Shown here: positions 16,171 to 17,648 of the stretch, one piece after another
Layout of the letters: each line of letters starts with the position of its first letter
Numbering within the stretch: position 1 is the first letter of the stretch
From: Gammaproteobacteria bacterium
GTDB lineage: Bacteria > Pseudomonadota > Gammaproteobacteria > Steroidobacterales > Woeseiaceae
Reading direction: 5' to 3'
DNA length: 17,648 nucleotides
NCBI GenBank assembly: GCA_030641695.1
Contig: DAOWGY010000273.1
Span: 1-17,648 of the forward strand
The notes under the pieces: model-generated
The model's input: only the letters and a program-made list of their open reading frames with translations
Database searches by the model: none
Told to the model about the DNA's origin: nothing
Position numbers and translations under genes: made by a program

Positions 16171-17514
16171 TCAACGCACCTGCAGCATCAATGCCCGCTC
16201 GCCACGCTCGACGAGCAGGAACAGGATGCGGTTACTGCCTGCAATCTCGTTGAGTTCGGCAAGAGATCTTACCGGGCGGCGATTGACGGCGGTTATGATG
16301 TCACCGGCCCGCAGTCCGCGCTGTGCGGCCGGGCTGCCGGGTTCGACGGCCGTGACCTGAACACCACCCTCGCTGGTCGTCGAATTCTCGGCAAATTCCG
16401 CGCCGACCAGTCCGGGGTGGATTTCCGATCCCACGCTGGCAGTCGCTTGCTGTTGGCCGAGCGCGGTACTCGCGGTGTGCGTTGCGTCGCCACGGACGTA
16501 TTTGATATCGATTTGATCGCCCGAGCGCATTAGCCCGATGGTATTTCTGAGTTCGGCGGCGCCGCCGATCTTTTTGTCATTGACCTCGATGATGATGTCA
16601 TCGACCTGCAATCCGGCCTGCTCCGCAGCAGAGCCCGATTCCACTCGCGTAATCAGCGCGCCGCTGGACACCGTGGCTTCCAGTGCTTTCGCGACTTCTG
16701 CGTCGATGGTCTGAATCGAAACGCCGAGCAGGCCGCGGCGCACCTCGCCGAAATCGAGAATCTGGCGCATGATCGAGCTCGCGATCTCGGTGGGCACAGC
16801 GAAGCCGATGCCGACGTTGCCGCCCGTGCGGCTGATGATGGCCGAGTTGATGCCGACCAGTTCGCCACGCAGATTGACCAGCGCGCCGCCCGAGTTTCCG
16901 GGATTGATTGACGCGTCAGTCTGAATGAAGTCTTCATAACCGTCCCGACTGATGCCCGAGCGACCGAGCGCGCTGACGATACCGGATGTCACCGTGTGAC
17001 CCAGACCGAACGGATTGCCGATCGCCAGCACGAAGTCACCGACGCGAACACCTTCAGAGTCGCCGATGGGCATGTCGGTCAAACCACTGGCGTCGACCTT
17101 GATGACGGCGATGTCCGTGGCCGCGTCCGAGCCGACGACATCGGCGTCGAAAATCTTGCCATCCATCGTCGAGATCTGAATCTCGTCAGCGTTTGCAACA
17201 ACGTGGTGATTGGTGATGATGTAGCCGTTCTCGGCGTCGACGATCACACCGGATCCTGCGCTCGCAACTTCGCGCGTGCCGCCTTGGCCATCGGGTATTC
17301 CAAAGAAGCGACGAAACGCGTCATCGCCGAAAGGGTTCCGGGTATTGATCGTCTGGCTGACCCGAATATTGACGACAGCCGGGGATACTTTTTCGACGAG
17401 CGGCGCAAGGCTCGGCAATTCCTGGTCGTCGAGCATTGCGGGAAGCGCGGCCCAGCTTGTCGAACTCGCAATCAACAACAGGCTGGCGCTGAGAAACAGG
17501 GTTTTCTTGATCAT
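16171..17514 (-). CDS. DegP/DegQ-family (Do) periplasmic serine endoprotease
   Basis: Periplasmic quality-control protease that degrades misfolded envelope proteins. The 447-aa protein starts MIKKTLFLSASLLLIASSTS, a signal peptide probably cut near Ala23 (SWAALP). The trypsin-like domain holds the full triad: His104 in TNHHVV, Asp134 in DIAVIK and Ser208 in NPGNSGGAL. The first PDZ domain follows (RGLLGVSIQTI, about 260-350) and a second ends the protein (about 365-447, GSPAAQRGLRAGDIITAVNR). The linker after residue 60 is short, so it resembles DegQ more than DegP. An in-frame TTG directly upstream (17517) is an alternative start; GAGG lies 7 nt from TTG and 10 nt from ATG. A candidate sigma-E promoter and a TATAAT lie upstream, fitting envelope-stress control. 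degP, degQ and mucD-like orthologues cannot be separated here. Confidence 0.95.
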   Translation of the reverse strand: MIKKTLFLSASLLLIASSTSWAALPAMLDDQELPSLAPLVEKVSPAVVNIRVSQTINTRNPFGDDAFRRFFGIPDGQGGTREVASAGSGVIVDAENGYIITNHHVVANADEIQISTMDGKIFDADVVGSDAATDIAVIKVDASGLTDMPIGDSEGVRVGDFVLAIGNPFGLGHTVTSGIVSALGRSGISRDGYEDFIQTDASINPGNSGGALVNLRGELVGINSAIISRTGGNVGIGFAVPTEIASSIMRQILDFGEVRRGLLGVSIQTIDAEVAKALEATVSSGALITRVESGSAAEQAGLQVDDIIIEVNDKKIGGAAELRNTIGLMRSGDQIDIKYVRGDATHTASTALGQQQATASVGSEIHPGLVGAEFAENSTTSEGGVQVTAVEPGSPAAQRGLRAGDIITAVNRRPVRSLAELNEIAGSNRILFLLVERGERALMLQVR

Positions 17515-17589
17515 CAATTACGTGCCTCGAATGACTGATTGTCGCAGCCAATGCTACGGCATGTCGTCTGAATCGCCGGTGAACGGGGA

Positions 17590-17595
17590 ATTATA
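17590..17595 (-). promoter_or_regulatory. Perfect -10 (TATAAT) of a housekeeping promoter for the DegQ-like gene
   Basis: Minus-strand TATAAT lies 75 nt before the ATG. The best -35 is TTGCCG at a long 19-bp spacing. It would give basal expression and a leader of about 70 nt. Confidence 0.45.
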
Positions 17596-17606
17596 AGCCT
17601 ATTGCG

Positions 17607-17634
17607 GTCGACACCGGCAAAACCGCGAAGTTCC
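17607..17634 (-). promoter_or_regulatory. Candidate sigma-E (RpoE) promoter of the DegQ-like gene
   Basis: On the minus strand GGAACTT (17628-17634) is an exact match to the sigma-E -35 consensus. After 15 bp comes GTCGAC (17607-17612), which matches 4 of 6 positions of the GTCTAA-type -10. The spacing is within the normal range. degP is a classic sigma-E target, which makes the assignment coherent. Transcription would begin near 17601, just upstream of the TATAAT box. Confidence 0.6.
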
Positions 17635-17648
17635 GAATCCTCGCGATC

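Overview
This 17.6-kb window looks like a core-chromosome segment of a GC-rich gammaproteobacterium. The proteins most closely resemble, from memory, the E. coli and Chromatiales/Xanthomonadales/Woeseia-like versions of each family. Nothing suggests a plasmid, phage or island: there is no transposase, integrase, tRNA gene, CRISPR array or toxin-antitoxin pair. Coding density is high and no gene-free stretch exceeds 300 bases; the longest is 248 bp, between rpsU and tsaD.

Left part (1-4487, minus strand): the macromolecular synthesis operon, read right to left as rpsU (ribosomal protein S21), a YqeY/GatB-like protein, dnaG (primase) and rpoD (sigma-70). It links translation, replication priming and transcription initiation. 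rpoD runs off the left edge only a few residues before its expected end. It starts with TTG and has its own likely promoter with a perfect TATAAT.

Middle-left (4736-8087, plus strand): diverging from rpsU are tsaD (tRNA t6A synthesis), folB and folK (two successive steps of folate pterin synthesis), then a lipoprotein S41-family protease. The rpsU/tsaD divergent region holds three copies of a 16-17-bp sequence, one inverted relative to the other two, and a rpsU leader that can form two mutually exclusive hairpins.

Middle (8092-12983): a minus-strand short-chain reductase with pteridine reductase hallmarks, functionally linked to folB/folK. On the plus strand follow a MidA/NDUFAF7-type methyltransferase, uppP (undecaprenyl-diphosphatase) and an unrecognised small outer-membrane beta-barrel that overlaps uppP by 14 nt. 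The minus-strand cca (tRNA CCA-adding enzyme) overlaps the end of the barrel gene.

Right part (13021-17648): a lipoprotein metallopeptidase (plus strand), then on the minus strand a soluble lytic transglycosylase of the Slt70 type and a DegP/DegQ-type periplasmic protease. The protease gene has a candidate sigma-E promoter and a separate perfect TATAAT upstream. This half is themed on the cell envelope: peptidoglycan lipid-carrier recycling, murein turnover and periplasmic quality control.

I found no convincing new multi-gene system. The best leads are regulatory (repeat triplet, rpsU leader switch, candidate sigma-E promoter) and the uncharacterised barrel coupled to uppP.
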